The notes beneath the pieces were generated by a model. The model was not told the origin of the DNA, did not search any database, and was given only the letters and a program-made list of their open reading frames with translations. Of a stretch of DNA of 64,000 nt, positions 62,489-64,000 are shown piece after piece. The stretch comes from Mucilaginibacter sp. KACC 22773 (GTDB lineage: Bacteria; Bacteroidota; Bacteroidia; Sphingobacteriales; Sphingobacteriaceae): positions 5,952,001 to 6,016,000 of the forward strand of contig NZ_CP117883.1 of NCBI RefSeq assembly GCF_028736215.1. Reading direction: 5' to 3'. Position 1 is the stretch's first letter, and every line of letters begins with the position of its first letter. The position numbers and the translations under genes are program-made.

Positions 62489-62542
62489 CGCCATCCTGCC
62501 TGTTGCGGATGAAAGCAGCAAGTGGCAGGATGGCGCGATTTT
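62489..62542 (+). terminator. strong hairpin with U tract at the end of the PRTRC genes
   Basis: CGCCATCCTGCC (62489-62500) and GGCAGGATGGCG (62524-62535) are perfect 12-bp inverted copies, with inner pairing of TGTTGC and GCAGCA, followed by CGATTTTTTATT on the plus strand. On the minus strand no U tract follows, although the gene ending at 62543 lies immediately beside it. It may act mainly on plus-strand transcripts, or as an mRNA 3' stabiliser for the minus-strand genes. Confidence 0.5.
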
Positions 62543-62725
62543 TTATTCGTTTTTTAACCTGAGCAATTTCAGGCACACATCTTCCCAATAGGCTTGCAAT
62601 CCCTCATCCAGTGTTTTGAACGAGGGGTGGTGATGCCTGTACTGGCGGTAATCGTCCGCCTGCAGGATGGCTAAATCCAAATTTTCGATGGTCATCACCT
62701 GACCGTTTTTATCCACGATATTCAT
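62543..62725 (-). CDS. small hypothetical protein, 60 aa, in the PRTRC cluster
   Basis: A short acidic helical protein (ENLDLAILQADDYRQYRH, then LDEGLQAYWEDVCLKLLRL). It ends 4 bp before the ThiF gene in the direction of transcription, so it is co-transcribed. Family not recognised; PRTRC clusters often contain such small genes. Confidence 0.65.
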   Translation of the reverse strand: MNIVDKNGQVMTIENLDLAILQADDYRQYRHHHPSFKTLDEGLQAYWEDVCLKLLRLKNE

Positions 62726-62729
62726 AAAA

Positions 62730-63584
62730 TCATGCTGCTTGTGATTGCTGTTCTCCGTTCAGATTTTTTATTACAGGAGAAGTGATTTTGATGGGCGTTG
62801 TCCTGAAATCCTTTAAGTTCATGAAAAAGCCGCAGTTGAAAAGTATTCCCTCCCTGAATAGCTGCCAAAGCAGGGATGAACCCATAGTGGCTAAGGCCGA
62901 ATTGATGAACAAATCCTGTTTGGTCAGGGCTTCCGCTAAGGAACAGCTTGGCGTATCGTCGGTAGCATCTGCCGTTGCCAATAAATCCTTAAAGGTTTCG
63001 GTAACAAAAGGGAGATTTCCTACTGGTGCGTACTTTTTGGATTCCGGCTGCTTATGTTTGCCGATGGTCGAAAGAATTACCTGCCCCGTATCCTTGCTGT
63101 TACCTAAATCCATCCAGTATAAGGGTCGGTTTCGTTCGTAGGTATTGTAGCTGCTAAACTCTTGCAGCATGGCAGCAATTTCAAATCGGGAAACGGCATT
63201 GTCCACGCAGGAAATAAACAGATTGGCTTTGCCTTCGTTGGACTGGCTTTCCACATAGTCCGCATCATAGCGGCGGGTAACCGCTTTCCAATTCGTACCA
63301 AAAAAACGGTTGATCCGGTTAACAAGCACCACGCTTTTTGATAAGCCTAATTCCGCTTCGGCAAAAAGCTGCCTGCCGAGGTTGGCCTCGCTAACGGTAT
63401 CGTCATCATAAGCATAAACCATGAAGCCAGGGTGGTTAAGCGCAAGCATGGCCTGCTGCATACGGGCGAGGTTGGTGAGCATCTGACTGCCCGTACCGCC
63501 ACAGCCAATGATGTTCACAGTAATCGGGTTGGTCGGATTGATGAGGTAGTTGTCGGTAATGTGTATGGGTGTTAGCGTTTTCAT
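62730..63584 (-). CDS. PRTRC-system ThiF-family protein
   Basis: A 284-residue E1/ThiF-like protein. The nucleotide-binding loop GCGGTGSQ is at about residues 28-35, followed by YDDDTVSEANLGRQLF (about 59-74), the usual Asp-Arg pair region. ThiF proteins adenylate a small partner protein. In the PRTRC cassette (ParB-related, ThiF-related) found on plasmids and conjugative elements, its role is unknown. It overlaps the next gene upstream by 4 bp. Confidence 0.87.
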   Translation of the reverse strand: MKTLTPIHITDNYLINPTNPITVNIIGCGGTGSQMLTNLARMQQAMLALNHPGFMVYAYDDDTVSEANLGRQLFAEAELGLSKSVVLVNRINRFFGTNWKAVTRRYDADYVESQSNEGKANLFISCVDNAVSRFEIAAMLQEFSSYNTYERNRPLYWMDLGNSKDTGQVILSTIGKHKQPESKKYAPVGNLPFVTETFKDLLATADATDDTPSCSLAEALTKQDLFINSALATMGSSLLWQLFREGILFNCGFFMNLKDFRTTPIKITSPVIKNLNGEQQSQAA

Positions 63585-64000
63585 TTTAGTAAATTTTTCA
63601 GGTGAAACTTATTCGGTATCAATACATCGGTTGGGAACGGCTCTTGCCCAGCGGTCAGGCTTTGCCAAAGCTGAACGATATTGCCCCTCACGGGCTGATG
63701 CCCGCTAAACAGGTGGCTGAAATAGCTGTTAAAAAAATAGTCCTGCCATCGTTCCATGAACTGTTCCAGTCCGCAGTCTTTGGGAATGCCTATACGTACA
63801 TTTCCCATGCATACCCTGCCGTCAGGATAGACATTAAAAAACGGGGCATGGCATAAAGGGGTGTTTTCTGTAAAATCGGTATCAGTTACCGCAAAAACCT
63901 GCAAGCTGTTTTTTCCGGCCTTCCAAACCAATGCGGGAATTTGCGCCATTCCCGATGAGATGTCCAAGTTTTCGGTAAACAACAATTTGACCGATTGGGG
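63581..64000 (-). CDS. PRTRC-system protein B (partial, runs off the right edge)
   Basis: The frame is open to the end of the window, so the start lies outside. The visible 139 residues include FFNVYPDGRVCMGNVRIG (about the middle) and WQDYFFNSYFSHLFSG, both typical of the PRTRC protein B family. Its stop overlaps the ThiF start by 4 bp. The rest of the cassette (proteins C, E, F and the E2-like gene) should follow to the right. Confidence 0.8.
   Translation of the reverse strand, partial: PQSVKLLFTENLDISSGMAQIPALVWKAGKNSLQVFAVTDTDFTENTPLCHAPFFNVYPDGRVCMGNVRIGIPKDCGLEQFMERWQDYFFNSYFSHLFSGHQPVRGNIVQLWQSLTAGQEPFPTDVLIPNKFHLKNLLK

Noticed and set aside
1..64000. tRNA, rRNA, CRISPR array, insertion sequence or integrase gene
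   Set aside because: None was recognised on either strand; no transposase or recombinase motifs were seen.
1..64000. -33 (TTTG) promoter elements
   Set aside because: Candidate words could be found near several -7 boxes but at spacings of 13-15 or over 25 bp, so they were not called.

Overview
The window looks like a chromosomal stretch of a Bacteroidota bacterium, most likely Sphingobacteriaceae (Mucilaginibacter/Pedobacter-like). Grounds: FecI/FecR/SusC/SusD polysaccharide loci, DUF4249, DUF5686, DUF3570 and DUF4266 proteins, LytS/LytTR two-component genes, Bacteroidota -7 boxes of the form TAnnTTTG, and a PRTRC module at the right edge. No tRNA, rRNA or CRISPR array was seen.

Layout. 1-12.3 kb: a TetR fragment, a siderophore-interacting flavoreductase, a LytS/LytTR pair, and an operon with a beta-barrel protein, a YceI protein, a TolC/HlyD/FtsX/ATPase exporter and a DUF5686 outer-membrane protein. 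12.3-20.4 kb: an accessory redox block of SDR and aldo-keto reductases with AraC regulators, an HD phosphohydrolase and a DUF2147 lipoprotein. 20.8-31.2 kb: a thioredoxin/DUF4266/DUF3570/ApbE operon, a small membrane protein, a degenerate LytTR regulator with a Cys-rich tail, a TonB receptor with a DUF4249 lipoprotein, a second LytS kinase and an MBL-fold lipoprotein. 31.2-35.6 kb: small hypothetical genes, an XRE and a TetR regulator. 36.1-46.1 kb: a polysaccharide locus (ECF sigma, FecR, SusC, SusD, GH106). 46.5-52.3 kb: a defence- or signalling-like island (GHKL ATPase, STAS-like protein, frameshifted HNH protein, HEPN-like proteins). 52.6-61.5 kb: a second SusCD locus with FecR and TlpA, whose candidate sigma gene sits downstream. 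61.9-64 kb: PRTRC genes of a mobile element.

Main result. Seven promoters in the first 26 kb share one architecture: two or three direct repeats of a 9-bp box (consensus TTTGSTATA) exactly 21 bp apart, the last one ending exactly 30 bp before the first base of a TAnnTTTG-like -7 box. Two-turn spacing is typical of LytTR binding sites. The sites precede the flavoreductase, the LytS/LytTR pair, the exporter operon, the thioredoxin-ApbE operon, the small membrane protein, the second LytTR gene and the TonB/DUF4249/LytS operon. I infer one LytTR regulon linking outer-membrane uptake, flavin-dependent reduction, periplasmic flavinylation and envelope export, plausibly for a metal or redox-active ligand. 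The ligand is unknown.

A second result: both fecR-susC gaps hold a minus-strand hairpin with a U tract and a minus-strand -7 box overlapping the susC start codon. This is the arrangement expected for DonS-like antisense RNAs that repress susC.
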